A stretch of DNA of 64,000 nt from Chitinophagaceae bacterium (GCA_016721725.1 JADKHN010000001.1:1798001-1862000); one strand, 5' to 3'. Positions 1 through 9,500 are shown, counted from the stretch's first letter. Made by a program: numbers and translations. The notes: generated from the sequence alone by a model not told the origin.

Positions 1-66
1 AGGAATGACCCCTGTCCCTGCGGCAGTGGTAAAAAATATAAGAATTGTCATGGTAAGGATGCCTGA
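1..66 (+). CDS. secA: SecA C-terminal end (partial): SEC-C zinc-binding motif
   Basis: Reading frame 1 from the left edge encodes 21 residues and a TGA stop. It contains CPCGSGKKYKNCH, the CxCx8CH zinc-binding SEC-C motif. In SecA this C-terminal tail binds SecB and phospholipid and contributes to the preprotein translocase ATPase at the inner membrane. The motif, the terminal position and the short basic tail (GKDA) fit the end of SecA. SEC-C also ends some other proteins (for example YecA-like), so the assignment rests on the motif alone; the ATPase domains lie outside the window. A terminator follows 15 bp downstream. Confidence 0.75.
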   Translation, partial: RNDPCPCGSGKKYKNCHGKDA

Positions 67-80
67 CGAAACGATCCCGT

Positions 81-117
81 AAAAAAAATCCCCTGCTCAT
101 AAGCGGGGGTTTTTTTT
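81..117 (+). terminator. Bidirectional Rho-independent terminator
   Basis: An A-run (81-88) precedes a GC-rich hairpin (CCCC-GCT / AGC-GGGG, about 90-109), followed by an eight-T run. It can terminate secA rightward and the sugar dehydrogenase gene leftward. Confidence 0.8.
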
Positions 118-137
118 AGCAGTAAGGCGAATCAAAA

Positions 138-2915
138 TCAGTTGGCTATGATAAGTTTGGCATTTTTTGTTTCGGTTTCCGTGATCAGTTCCAGGGTGTA
201 AACACCTTTTCCGGCCAGGGGAGGTCTGTTAATGTTGAAGCTGTTGAATCCTGTACGGGCTTGTTCCTTTTGAATGGCGATGATCTTCCCATTCATGTCG
301 CTGATCCGGAAACTGATCTTCTCCGAATGGGAGAATTTCATACCCGCGATAAAAGAATTGCCGGTGACCGGGTTGGGAGATATGATCAGGCGGTTATCGG
401 TTATGTCACCGGTATAGACCCTCGCGATCACCGAGAATTTGGCTTGCTCACCGATGTCAACGAGCCTGATCCGGTAATAATTATATCCTGCCAGGTGATC
501 GGCATCCCGCCATTCATAGGCGCCCAGGCCTGGAGCCCTTCGGGCCTGTACCCTTCCGATGCTGCTGAAGTGCACGCCGTCATAACTCCGCTCTACGAGG
601 AAGTAGGAGAGGTTGATCTCCGAATTGGTCACCCAGTTCACCAGGTTGGTATTGCCCTGCGTGGTGACGGTGAAGGATTCGAGGTTGGCGCTGGCCAGGG
701 TTCCGCCGCATTGGGGGAAGATCTTGGAAGAATCGATGGTGACGAGTCCGGCCCCGTCGGTCACCGTCAGTTTGATGAACCAGTAATAGGTATCGCCGTT
801 ACAGCCGATCCTAGAGATCACGGCCGAACTATTCCGGACGGTATCGACCGGTTCGGAATGCTGGTGATTATTGTGCCGCAGGGAGGTCTGCCATTGGTAG
901 AACAATTGCGTGCCGGGGTGTTCCGCATCCGTGACGGTGGCCCTTAGCAAATAGGCGGTGTCGGCGCCGAGCTGGTAAAAAGAATTCTTGGCCGGACTGG
1001 TGATATTTACCACCGGCGGGGTATTGTTGGCCGAAATGATGAGGCTGTCGGTACTGGTGGCATTCAGGTTGTCCTTCACGGTTAATTTGACCACAAATTT
1101 CTTTGGGCTGCTGTTGGCCGTGGTGAAAGTATGCGTTGGATTGGCCGAAGTACTGAGTGCGGTGCCATCGCCAAAATCCCAGGAATAGGTGATGGCGCCG
1201 GCTTCGGGGTCATACGAGGTATTGCCGGTGAAATTGACCGCTAATGGAGCAGGCCCAAAGGTTTTATTTGAACTCATTTTCACCACAGGCGGCTGGTTTC
1301 CTCCGTAACTGAGTTTTTTGACCGTTCCGGTACCGATATCAACAAAGACCAGGCTGCCATCCACCGGGTTATCCGTTATACATACGATCGCAATGAAACC
1401 GGTACCCAGGGTATTCACCTCTTTCAGCTGGTCAATATATTGTATGGTGAAATTCTTCAACCAGGCGCCCCCGTAATCGGCCTGTAAATAAGTGTTCCGG
1501 TAAGCCGCTGGCAACATCGTTCCGGTATACCAGCAACTACCTGAAGCGGCATTTCCCCTGAACGGGGTGCCGGTGACACCCGATGCCGTTGTTCCGATCT
1601 GTGCCACCCCGAGTGTATTGCCGGTGAACTTCTTCACCCTGGCGCTGTCTACACCATGTTTCCAGTCCACTGCAGGAACCCGGTGAAAGAACCGGTTGGG
1701 ATTGGGGCTGGTGATGGTATACGATGAATTGCAGGGATTGGTTAAGGTGGTATTATTGTCGGCTGTAGCCTGTTTGATCAGGTTTTGGAAATTGAAATAC
1801 TGCTGGGTACAGCCGCCGAGGCCATATCTCGGATTGGGTTCATCCTTATTCGCCGTGGTGGCCGAAGCATAACTGTTCAGGTAGTTGAAGCCTTCAAAGA
1901 TGGGCCAGCCGCAATTACTGGCAGGGGCTTTGATGATATTCAGTTCTTCATAATTATTCCAGCCCACATCCCCCACATAGATCTCACCGATATCCCCGGT
2001 CGCCGGGTTGGTCGACCCCGTATTGGGACGAACACAAAAACGGTAGGGATTCCTGAATCCCATGGCCCAGACCCTGGATTTGGCCGATCTTGGAGATGCC
2101 GCATCGTAGTAAGGGTTGCTGGATACCCCATTGCCGTTGGTCGGGTTGATCCTTAATAACTTACCGTTATAACTGTTGATCATCTGTGAACGGAAGGCGC
2201 CCACGTTTTCATTGGCCCTGATGATCCCGTCGGTCAGTGCCTGGGCATAATAGGTCTCTGCCAGGTTACCCACGTCCGTGGTATTATAACTCGCCGCGTC
2301 CCCTGCTGATGCCAGCAAGGTGCCATCGGCGGCAAAGGCCAATGAACCGATGCCATGTGATTCATGAAGGATGGGAATGCCGGTTGATTTGGTCTCACCC
2401 AGCAAGATGGTCCGGGTGGTCGGGTCGGCCACCAGGTTGCCGCCACTGGTAATGGTCTTGTACCGGGTGATGCGTCCAATGGTAGCGGCAAGGTAAGTGT
2501 TGGTGGTGGCATTGTAGGAGCCGGTACCGTAATATAATAAGTGATGACGGTCCACCACATAGAGCAGGTAGATCAGTCCGTTGGTCTCGAAATTGGGATC
2601 CAAAGCAAAACCCAATAATCCATGGTCACGCCAATTGCCCACTTCGGCTGACAGATCAAGTACCGGAGTTGTCTGCTTGACATAAGCCCCGGCATTCAGG
2701 TTGCAAACATAAACCTTGCCGCCTTTTTCCCAAACGAACAGGCGGGTAGCTGTTTTATTGAATGCGGCGCCAACGGGTTCGCTCCAGCCGGAACCGATGG
2801 TGATGGTTGAAAAGCCGGCCGGGAAGGTCTGGGCAAAGGATGCCAACGGCAATAAGCCGCTACCGGTAACGAATAAAACGAAGAACAGGACAAAAGAGGT
2901 AAAGCCTTTTTTCAT
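138..2915 (-). CDS. T9SS-exported PQQ-dependent glucose/sorbosone dehydrogenase-like protein with PKD domain
   Basis: A 925-residue secreted protein. Residues 1-28 are a signal peptide ending SFAQ. Residues 35-540 form a six-bladed propeller of the glucose/sorbosone dehydrogenase family (PF07995). Recognisable are DHGLLGFALDP (His98, at the catalytic-His position), HESHGIGSLAF, GFRNPYRF (PQQ-contacting Arg) and GDVGWNNYEE. A PKD domain follows (about 545-630, YSWDFGDG), then an Ig-like region and a type A T9SS sorting domain (about 845-925, starting SPNPVTG). The family oxidises sugars or other polyols at PQQ; the substrate cannot be read from sequence. The sorting domain implies transport across the outer membrane and surface attachment or release. 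It is transcribed alone, towards the terminator shared with secA. Confidence 0.9.
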   Translation of the reverse strand: MKKGFTSFVLFFVLFVTGSGLLPLASFAQTFPAGFSTITIGSGWSEPVGAAFNKTATRLFVWEKGGKVYVCNLNAGAYVKQTTPVLDLSAEVGNWRDHGLLGFALDPNFETNGLIYLLYVVDRHHLLYYGTGSYNATTNTYLAATIGRITRYKTITSGGNLVADPTTRTILLGETKSTGIPILHESHGIGSLAFAADGTLLASAGDAASYNTTDVGNLAETYYAQALTDGIIRANENVGAFRSQMINSYNGKLLRINPTNGNGVSSNPYYDAASPRSAKSRVWAMGFRNPYRFCVRPNTGSTNPATGDIGEIYVGDVGWNNYEELNIIKAPASNCGWPIFEGFNYLNSYASATTANKDEPNPRYGLGGCTQQYFNFQNLIKQATADNNTTLTNPCNSSYTITSPNPNRFFHRVPAVDWKHGVDSARVKKFTGNTLGVAQIGTTASGVTGTPFRGNAASGSCWYTGTMLPAAYRNTYLQADYGGAWLKNFTIQYIDQLKEVNTLGTGFIAIVCITDNPVDGSLVFVDIGTGTVKKLSYGGNQPPVVKMSSNKTFGPAPLAVNFTGNTSYDPEAGAITYSWDFGDGTALSTSANPTHTFTTANSSPKKFVVKLTVKDNLNATSTDSLIISANNTPPVVNITSPAKNSFYQLGADTAYLLRATVTDAEHPGTQLFYQWQTSLRHNNHQHSEPVDTVRNSSAVISRIGCNGDTYYWFIKLTVTDGAGLVTIDSSKIFPQCGGTLASANLESFTVTTQGNTNLVNWVTNSEINLSYFLVERSYDGVHFSSIGRVQARRAPGLGAYEWRDADHLAGYNYYRIRLVDIGEQAKFSVIARVYTGDITDNRLIISPNPVTGNSFIAGMKFSHSEKISFRISDMNGKIIAIQKEQARTGFNSFNINRPPLAGKGVYTLELITETETKNAKLIIAN

Positions 2916-3086
2916 ACATCATCATTTTAAAAAATAAAAAAGTATCCCGCATCGGGGAACATTCAATAACAATGTATTCTTAAGGGGGTGTCATCCGTTC
3001 TGTTAGGGTAGAATGGATAGTTCGTAAGGCTTACAGGTGGCTTCTTTGGGGAGGAGGTAATTGCTATAAGCGCTGCAAAATACAGA

Positions 3087-3123
3087 TTTTTTGGAAAAAA
3101 GCCTATTTTTTGGAAAAAAGCCT
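3087..3123. repeat. Perfect 18-bp direct repeat, two copies
   Basis: TTTTTTGGAAAAAAGCCT occurs at 3087-3104 and again at 3106-3123, separated by one A. It lies in the 264-bp gap between the divergent sugar dehydrogenase gene and the WxxGxW gene. The rest of that gap (2916-3086) shows no gene or clear promoter. Confidence 0.85.
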
Positions 3124-3179
3124 GATCTAGTTAAACCTGGATCCGTATGGACCGTCCTATGCATCATAAACAGACCAGT

Positions 3180-3482
3180 ATGAAAAAATCATTGATGCCT
3201 CGTTTCGTTTTATTATTCTTGATCTCACTGTCCCTGTCAATATTCGCTGAAGCCCAGTTCGTGGTCAAGGTCAGGCCCGGAGCGCCCAGGGTCAGGGTTC
3301 GGCCGGCCATGCCATCACCCCGGCATATTTGGGTGGGTGGTGAATATGTATGGCGTGGTGGCCAATACGTATATACGGATGGATATTGGGCAACCCCGCC
3401 ACGTTCAGGTTACCGCTGGGTGGAAGGCCGCTGGAAACACAACCGCAGGGGATGGGTATGGGTACCCGGCCATTGGAGGTGA
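3180..3482 (+). CDS. Small secreted YXWXGXW-repeat protein
   Basis: A 100-residue protein with a clear signal peptide (MKKSLMPRF, hydrophobic core, cut near AEAQ). The mature part is arginine-, tryptophan- and glycine-rich with repeats of the form YxWxxGxW (GEYVWRGGQY, GYRWVEGRW, GWVWVPGHW). These match the WXXGXW/YXWXXGHW repeat families common in Bacteroidota and Proteobacteria, whose function is unknown. The start at 3180 is chosen because MKK begins the signal peptide; an upstream in-frame ATG (3147) would add 11 residues. Likely periplasmic or surface-exposed. Its neighbours give no functional hint. Confidence 0.8.
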   Translation: MKKSLMPRFVLLFLISLSLSIFAEAQFVVKVRPGAPRVRVRPAMPSPRHIWVGGEYVWRGGQYVYTDGYWATPPRSGYRWVEGRWKHNRRGWVWVPGHWR

Positions 3483-3533
3483 AAAGATCATGGGGAACAG
3501 GTTATTTTCACGGTGAATCCCGGTTAAATCAGG

Positions 3534-3564
3534 TTTGTATTCATGAAAACCATTCGTAATTTTC
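3534..3564 (+). promoter_or_regulatory. Bacteroidota promoter for the exonuclease gene
   Basis: TTTG (3534-3537), a 19-bp spacer and TAATTTTC (3557-3564), one mismatch from TAnnTTTG. The predicted transcript starts near 3570, giving a leader of about 13 nt before ATG 3583. Confidence 0.55.
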
Positions 3565-3582
3565 GGATATCAAGCTTTGATC

Positions 3583-4302
3583 ATGCAACAGATCCCGGTG
3601 GAGAACTTATTGTTCATCGATATTGAAACAGTACCCTCATGGCCTGTATTTGAATCATTGGAGCCCGATTGGCAAATGTTGTGGACTGAAAAAGTACAAC
3701 GCAGCCTGCCCGAAAATGTCACGGCCGCAGAATTTTACGAACAGCGGGCCGGGGTCATGGCCGAATTCGCCAAAGTGATCTGCATCAGTATCGGTTACTG
3801 CAGAAAGGAATCGGGGACCCTGCAGTTACGCATCAAGTCATTTTACGGCGATGATGAAAAGAGCTTGCTTGAACAATTCATCAGTACCCTGCAACAGGCT
3901 GAGATCGGTAACAACCGATGGAATTTCTGCGGTCATAATATTAAAGAATTCGACATCCCCTTCCTTTGCCGCCGGCTGATCATCAATGGTTTGTTCCTTC
4001 CCCCTTATCTTGATTTTCAGAACATGAAACCCTGGGAGACGAATATCGTGGATACTTTCCAGTACTGGCGATTCGGAGATTATAAGAATTACACTTCGTT
4101 GAAATTACTGGCGGCCGCACTGGGCGTACCTTCCCCTAAAGATGATATCGATGGAAGCCAGGTGGCGGATGTGTACTGGAAAGAGAAGAACCTGCCCCGG
4201 ATCGTTACCTATTGCCAGAAAGATGTGGTCACCACGGCCAATATCGTGATGCGGTTCAAACATTTGCCGGTGCTCGGCAACGATCAGGTACTGATCGTAT
4301 AG
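3583..4302 (+). CDS. Predicted 3'-5' exonuclease, PolB-type (DnaQ/RNase H fold)
   Basis: A 239-residue protein of the predicted 3'-5' exonuclease family related to the proofreading domain of family B polymerases (PF10108). The DEDD ligands are visible: LLFIDIET (ExoI), HNIKEFDIPFL (ExoII) and YCQKDVVTTANI (ExoIII, with Tyr as in DEDDy enzymes). It is stand-alone with no polymerase domain, so probably a cytoplasmic DNA or RNA exonuclease; the substrate is not established. ATG 3583 is preferred over an in-frame TTG at 3577. It converges on the EEP gene with a 19-bp gap and no obvious terminator. Confidence 0.85.
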   Translation: MQQIPVENLLFIDIETVPSWPVFESLEPDWQMLWTEKVQRSLPENVTAAEFYEQRAGVMAEFAKVICISIGYCRKESGTLQLRIKSFYGDDEKSLLEQFISTLQQAEIGNNRWNFCGHNIKEFDIPFLCRRLIINGLFLPPYLDFQNMKPWETNIVDTFQYWRFGDYKNYTSLKLLAAALGVPSPKDDIDGSQVADVYWKEKNLPRIVTYCQKDVVTTANIVMRFKHLPVLGNDQVLIV

Positions 4303-4321
4303 TTCCAGATCAAAATAACAA

Positions 4322-5371
4322 CTAAGGTTGATTTACTTTTTTGACCACGGTCAGGTAAACCGGGAAGTGATCGCTGTACCCGTAGTTGTAGGTCATACCG
4401 TCCCAGGTCCTTTTCGCGTAGCCTTTGAACTTTCCGGTCTGCTGCACCATGAATTGACGGTTGAAGATATTCGCCCGGTAGAAGAAATACCCCGACTGTG
4501 TCTTGTCCAGCCAGCCTTCTGAGAGGATGATCTGGTCAAATAATCCCCAGGCATCCTGGTAAGCCAGCGTACCAATACCCCGACGGTAGAAATCAAACCA
4601 GGGATTGAACAGGCCTTTTTCCTTGACATCGGAAGCCTTGCCCTTTGCTCCGAGGACCTTGGTCACGCTCGGACTGATGGGATCATCGTTCAGGTCACCC
4701 ATGATCACGATCTTCGATTTGGGGTTGAGTGCCATCAGCGAATCCACGATCCTTTTATCCACGCTGGCTGCAGCTGCCCGGGCCGGGATGGAACGCTCTT
4801 CACCCCCCGAACGGGAAGGCCAGTGATTCACCATCACATGAACCGTATCACCATCCATGATCCCTTTGACATACAATACGTCACGGGTGAAATACGAATC
4901 TTTAGACCCTCCGGGAAGTTTTACAAATAGCGGGGCGCTGTATAATACCCGGAAATATTTCGGATTGTACAGCATGCCAACATCCACCCCCCTGATATCC
5001 GGAGAATTGTAATGAACGAATTTGAGATTCCGGCTCTTCAGGTCCTTATGATTGATCAGGGCCGTCAACACCGTATCATTCTCGATCTCGGCCACACCTA
5101 AAATCGCAAGTCCGTCCGGGTTGAGTTCCACCCCCATTTGGGAGATCACCGAAGCCAGCCGGCCCACTTTGTCCAGGAACACATGAGTATTGTAATGCCT
5201 TTCACTGTTGGGAAGGAATTCTTCATCATCGATCCGGGGATTATTGACCGTGTCGTAAAAATTCTCCAGGTTATAAAAGCCGATCACCGAGGGACGATAG
5301 TTGTCTTTTTGTGCATAACTCGATGAAATTGAAACAACTAAGACAAATGCGGATAGCCATATTCTGTTCAT
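4322..5371 (-). CDS. Secreted endonuclease/exonuclease/phosphatase (EEP) family enzyme
   Basis: A 349-residue protein with a signal peptide (MNRIWLSAF through SSYAQ) and no T9SS sorting domain, so probably periplasmic. The whole catalytic set of the Mg2+-dependent EEP fold is present: FYNLENFYD (Asn), GVAEIEND (metal Glu), VNHWPSRSGG (His), MGDLNDDP (Asp/Asn) and YSDHFPVY (terminal Asp-His). EEP enzymes cleave phosphodiester or phosphomonoester bonds in nucleic acids, inositol phosphates or sphingolipids. It diverges from the TonB receptor/DUF5689/LTD gene set over a 143-bp shared promoter region, which suggests co-regulation. Inferred role: cleaving an imported phosphoester, perhaps DNA or RNA fragments. 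Confidence 0.88.
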   Translation of the reverse strand: MNRIWLSAFVLVVSISSSYAQKDNYRPSVIGFYNLENFYDTVNNPRIDDEEFLPNSERHYNTHVFLDKVGRLASVISQMGVELNPDGLAILGVAEIENDTVLTALINHKDLKSRNLKFVHYNSPDIRGVDVGMLYNPKYFRVLYSAPLFVKLPGGSKDSYFTRDVLYVKGIMDGDTVHVMVNHWPSRSGGEERSIPARAAAASVDKRIVDSLMALNPKSKIVIMGDLNDDPISPSVTKVLGAKGKASDVKEKGLFNPWFDFYRRGIGTLAYQDAWGLFDQIILSEGWLDKTQSGYFFYRANIFNRQFMVQQTGKFKGYAKRTWDGMTYNYGYSDHFPVYLTVVKKVNQP

Positions 5372-5390
5372 AAAAGAAAATAATGAAAGC

Positions 5391-5398
5391 CAAAGTTA
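5391..5398 (-). promoter_or_regulatory. -7 element of the EEP gene promoter
   Basis: On the minus strand TAACTTTG, an exact TAnnTTTG match, 19 nt before the ATG at 5371. No good -33 TTTG is seen at the expected distance. Confidence 0.5.
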
Positions 5399-5483
5399 TT
5401 CTTCTGGATGATATTCACGGTATTTTAATATGAATAATATGTTATTAAGGGTTAATTTAAATAGGTTCAGGTATAATATTAAC

Positions 5484-5491
5484 TACATTTG
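5484..5491 (+). promoter_or_regulatory. -7 element of the TonB-receptor promoter
   Basis: TACATTTG is an exact TAnnTTTG match, with the start codon 23 nt further on. The -33 region (near 5461) is poor, which could mean that an activator is needed. Confidence 0.5.
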
Positions 5492-5514
5492 CAGACTTTT
5501 TTAACAAATTATTT

Positions 5515-8097
5515 ATGACACCAAAATTAAAATTCTGCGTCCTGCTGGTGATATTATCCGGAGCGATCCTGCCCGGTGCATTCGCCCAGGTGAAGAAGAT
5601 CAACGACACTTTGCCTACCCGCGATACCCTGGTGGAGATCTTGAGGGAGAATCTGCAAGATAATATCCCGGTCATCTCGTTGGAAGAAAATGACGGGCAG
5701 GACGGAAGCGCTCAAAATATTTCTTCTCAGTTGAGTGCCGGACGCGATCCTTTTTTAAATGCAGCCACTTTTAAATTCAGCGCCGTACGATTCCGTATCC
5801 GGGGTTACGACGCCGATAATTTCAACACCTTTATCAATGGGGTGCCTATGGAGAACCTCGATAACGGGTTTACTCCTTACGGTCAATGGGGCGGCCTCAA
5901 TGATGTTTTCCGTAACCGGGAGACCACGATGGGACTGACACCCACCACATTCGCCTATGGTGATATCGGGGGCTCTACCTCTTTCGATACCAGGGCCTCA
6001 CACCAGCGTAAGCAAACCAGTTTCAATTACGCACTGTCCAACCGCAACTATGTACACCGGTTCATGCTCACCCATTCAACCGGGTTGAATATGAAGGGAT
6101 GGGCATTTTCCCTCTCGGCTTCCCGCCGTTGGGCTGATGAAGGATTCACCGACGGAACTTTTTACGACGGCTGGTCATTCTTCGCTGCGGTAGACAAACG
6201 GTTCAACGACCGACACCTGCTTTCCTTCGCCGCCTTCGCCACGCCCACAAAAAATGGCCGCCAGGGCGCTTCAGTACAGGAAATGGTTGATCTTGCAGGG
6301 AACAATTATTACAACCCTTACTGGGGTTACCAGAACGGTAAAAAAAGGAACGCTAGTGTGGCCAAGTCATTCCAGCCGGTGGGCATCTTAACGCATGACT
6401 GGAAAGTGACCGATAAAACAAACCTGGTGACCGCGGCTTCTTTCAGTTATGGTAAAAGAAGTACGACCGGTCTCGACTGGTATAATGCCGCTGATCCCCG
6501 CCCCGACTATTATCGCTATCTGCCCAGTTACCAGCTGGATCCTTATTATGCCGGATTGGTCAAAGAGGAACTGATGAATAACATCAATAAACGTCAGATC
6601 AATTGGGATGCACTTTATAATGCCAATTATAATTCAAATGATGTGGTACGCAATGTGAACGGTATCCTGGGTAATGATGTTTCAGGCCGCCGGTCACATT
6701 ATATTATTGAAGACCGTATCATTAATACTACCAAGTATAACTTCAACAGCACCCTGAACAGCACGGTATCTGAAAACGTTTCATTATCCGGAGGGATCAC
6801 CTACCAGTCACAAAAAAATCATTATTTTAAAAAGGTGGACGACCTGCTGGGTGGTGAATTTTATGTGGATGTGAACCAGTTCGCCGAAAGGGATTTCCCA
6901 TCCAACCCGCTGGCCGGCCAGAATGATGTGAACCGACCTAACCGGATACTGAATCAAGGAGATAAGTTCGGATACAATTATGATATCAATATCAAGAAAG
7001 GCTCGGTGTGGTTACAGGGCGTTTTCAAGTTCCGTAAGTTCGATGCATTCGTATCCACCGAACATTCCTATACCAGCTTCTACCGCTATGGCAATGTGAA
7101 ATCGGGCCTTTTCCTTGATAATTCCTATGGTAAATCCAAGGTCTATAATTTCTATAACTCAGGGATCAAGGGTGGCCTGACCTACAAGATCAATGGACGT
7201 AATTACCTGTTCGCGAACGGTTCTTATCAGTCCAGGGCGCCTTTCTTTGAGAATGCCTACCTGGCTCCCCGCACCCGCGATTTCGTACAGGATAACCTGA
7301 AATCAGAAGAGATCCTCAGCGTGGAAGGCGGCTATGTGATGAATGCGCCGAAGCTGAAGATCCGGGCCACGGGTTATTATACCCAGTTCAAGAACCAGAT
7401 CAATGTACTCACTTTCTACAATGATGAGTTCCAGAATTTCGTCAACTACGCCATCAGCAATATCGGAAAGGTGCATGCCGGTGTTGAGTTCGGCGCCGAA
7501 GCGAAGATCTACAAGGGCCTGAGTCTGAATGCGGCCGCCTCCATCGGACAGTATGTTTTCAATACCCGTCAGAGCGCCACCGTTACCGCGGACAACAGCA
7601 GTGCGGTATTATCAAGCAACGACGTGGTCTATTCCAAGGATTTTTATGTTCCAACTCCGCAGCAGGCTTATACCATCGGGTTGGATTATCGTTCTCCGAA
7701 ATTCTGGTTCATCAATGTGAACTTCAATTATTTCGATAAGATGTATCTCGATTTCAACCCGATCCGCCGCACCGAAAGCGCCGTGAGCGGAGTGGATGAA
7801 GGATCTGCGCTATGGCACCAGATCATCGACCAGACCAAACTGAAATCGCAATATACCCTCGACGCGTTCGCCGGATATTCCTGGCTGATGAACAGGCGGT
7901 TCACCCAACTGAAGAAAAGGACCTTCCTGTTATTCAATGTGGGGGTCAACAATATCCTGGATAACCGGAATATCGTTTCAGGCGGTTACGAGCAATTGCG
8001 TTTCGATTTCGCCGAGAAGAATGTCAACAAATTCCCTGATAAAAGATTTTACGCCTACGGCATCAATTTCTTCGCCAGTGTGGGTGTGAGGTTCTGA
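5515..8097 (+). CDS. TonB-dependent outer-membrane receptor
   Basis: An 860-residue protein with a signal peptide (residues 1-25, ending GAFAQ), a plug domain (about 55-170, including FRIRGYDADN, INGVPMENLD and the GDIGGSTSFDTR segment) and a long beta-barrel rich in aromatic/Gly/Asn strands that ends in Phe (SVGVRF), the usual outer-membrane insertion signal. It lacks the N-terminal carboxypeptidase-like domain typical of SusC proteins, and the partner downstream is DUF5689 rather than SusD. It should import a substrate across the outer membrane using TonB energy. Substrate inferred from context (EEP enzyme, OB-fold-like lipoprotein, lamin-tail protein): nucleic acid or another phosphoester. 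The DUF5689 gene starts 37 bp downstream. Confidence 0.9.
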   Translation: MTPKLKFCVLLVILSGAILPGAFAQVKKINDTLPTRDTLVEILRENLQDNIPVISLEENDGQDGSAQNISSQLSAGRDPFLNAATFKFSAVRFRIRGYDADNFNTFINGVPMENLDNGFTPYGQWGGLNDVFRNRETTMGLTPTTFAYGDIGGSTSFDTRASHQRKQTSFNYALSNRNYVHRFMLTHSTGLNMKGWAFSLSASRRWADEGFTDGTFYDGWSFFAAVDKRFNDRHLLSFAAFATPTKNGRQGASVQEMVDLAGNNYYNPYWGYQNGKKRNASVAKSFQPVGILTHDWKVTDKTNLVTAASFSYGKRSTTGLDWYNAADPRPDYYRYLPSYQLDPYYAGLVKEELMNNINKRQINWDALYNANYNSNDVVRNVNGILGNDVSGRRSHYIIEDRIINTTKYNFNSTLNSTVSENVSLSGGITYQSQKNHYFKKVDDLLGGEFYVDVNQFAERDFPSNPLAGQNDVNRPNRILNQGDKFGYNYDINIKKGSVWLQGVFKFRKFDAFVSTEHSYTSFYRYGNVKSGLFLDNSYGKSKVYNFYNSGIKGGLTYKINGRNYLFANGSYQSRAPFFENAYLAPRTRDFVQDNLKSEEILSVEGGYVMNAPKLKIRATGYYTQFKNQINVLTFYNDEFQNFVNYAISNIGKVHAGVEFGAEAKIYKGLSLNAAASIGQYVFNTRQSATVTADNSSAVLSSNDVVYSKDFYVPTPQQAYTIGLDYRSPKFWFINVNFNYFDKMYLDFNPIRRTESAVSGVDEGSALWHQIIDQTKLKSQYTLDAFAGYSWLMNRRFTQLKKRTFLLFNVGVNNILDNRNIVSGGYEQLRFDFAEKNVNKFPDKRFYAYGINFFASVGVRF

Positions 8098-8134
8098 TAA
8101 ACAAACAACGGATAAAACTCTTAAAAAATACATT

Positions 8135-9490
8135 ATGAACAAGATCGTAAAATTATTGACGGTAATCATCCTGGTCGTTTCTGCCGGCACATTCAGCGCC
8201 TGTAAGAAATCATTTGACAATCCCCCGGGAGCAACCGACCCCAACATCGTCGCCAACACGACCATCGAAACCCTGAAGGCCATGCATACCGTAGCCGGCG
8301 CTTACGATATCATCACCACCGACATGGTCATTTCCGGTGTGGTGGTCGCCGATGACAAAAGCGGTAATTTCTACAAGCAATTGTATATCCAGGATGCTAC
8401 AGGCGGACTACAGATCCTCCTCGACGCGAACAGCCTTTACGGCACCTACCCGGTAGGCCGCAGGATCTTCATCAAATGCAAGGGTCTTTGCATCAGCGAT
8501 TATAACGGTACTATGGAACTGGGCGTAAAAGCCACCGTCGGCGGATTGCCTTCTGTTGAAGGGATTCCCGGCAACCTCATCAGCAATTATATCGTTGGTG
8601 GTTCCATCAATAACCCGGTTGTTCCCACTGTGGTCACGCTGAATCAACTGACCACCGGCATGCAGGATAAATACCTGGGTACACTGATCCAGCTCGACGG
8701 TTACGAATTCGGTGACACCACCGTTACTTATTCTGATACCTCTGCTTATAAAAGCACAGTGAACCTGGATATCAAGAATTGTTCCGGTTCAACCGTCATC
8801 ATCCGTACCAGCGCTTACGCCAACTTCGCCGCTCAGCGCGTTGCCCGCGGAAACGGAAGCGTCGTGGCCATCTATACCACCTACGGTACGACCAAGCAGC
8901 TGATCATCCGCGATCAATACGATGTTAAATTCAACGGTAACCGTTGCAACCTGTTCGAAGAAGATTTCAATTCTATCGGAGCCAACGGCGCCACACTGGC
9001 CTTGCCGGGTTGGAGGAATATCCAGGAAGTCGGCAGCAGTCCGAACTCTTTATACCAGAACGCCGTTTTCGGCAGCGGTCCGACCAAATGCGCGAAAGTA
9101 TCTGCCTTCAGTACCGGTGGCACAGCCACTACCTGGCTCATCACACCGGCCATCAGCCTGGCAGGATTGACCACCCCGAAACTGGGATTCTATACTTCTG
9201 CAGGTTTTATCTCAGCAGTAACTCCGCAATTCAGGGTCTATATCTCAACTACTTATCCCGGTAGCGGAACACCCTCCACTTATTTCACCACCCAATTGCC
9301 GGCTACGATCGCTACACCGCCTGCATCCGGTTTCTCCAGTTTCATTTATTCCGGACAGATCAGTCTGGCAGCCTATGCCGGACAAACGGTTTATATCGCA
9401 TTCCGCTATGATGGGAACGATCCAAGTGGTACGGGAAGTGACGCAACTGCAACCTACGAAGTGGACAATGTGGGCGTGACCCGTCAATAA
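8135..9490 (+). CDS. DUF5689-domain surface lipoprotein with choice-of-anchor J domain
   Basis: A 451-residue lipoprotein: signal sequence with lipobox FSAC (Cys about 23) followed by KKS. Residues about 45-275 match DUF5689: a GVVVADD strand, LYIQDATGGLQI, YPVGRRIFIKCKGL and YNGTMELG, a pattern resembling OB-fold domains of secreted nucleases. Residues about 280-451 look like a choice-of-anchor J/jelly-roll domain (FEEDFNS, ATTWLITPAI, YEVDNVGV). It sits directly behind the TonB receptor, the position SusD holds in SusCD pairs, so it is probably the surface binding partner. Ligand unknown; nucleic-acid binding is an inference from the OB-like pattern. A strong hairpin follows its stop. Confidence 0.85.
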   Translation: MNKIVKLLTVIILVVSAGTFSACKKSFDNPPGATDPNIVANTTIETLKAMHTVAGAYDIITTDMVISGVVVADDKSGNFYKQLYIQDATGGLQILLDANSLYGTYPVGRRIFIKCKGLCISDYNGTMELGVKATVGGLPSVEGIPGNLISNYIVGGSINNPVVPTVVTLNQLTTGMQDKYLGTLIQLDGYEFGDTTVTYSDTSAYKSTVNLDIKNCSGSTVIIRTSAYANFAAQRVARGNGSVVAIYTTYGTTKQLIIRDQYDVKFNGNRCNLFEEDFNSIGANGATLALPGWRNIQEVGSSPNSLYQNAVFGSGPTKCAKVSAFSTGGTATTWLITPAISLAGLTTPKLGFYTSAGFISAVTPQFRVYISTTYPGSGTPSTYFTTQLPATIATPPASGFSSFIYSGQISLAAYAGQTVYIAFRYDGNDPSGTGSDATATYEVDNVGVTRQ

Positions 9491-9500
9491 GATAATGTTC

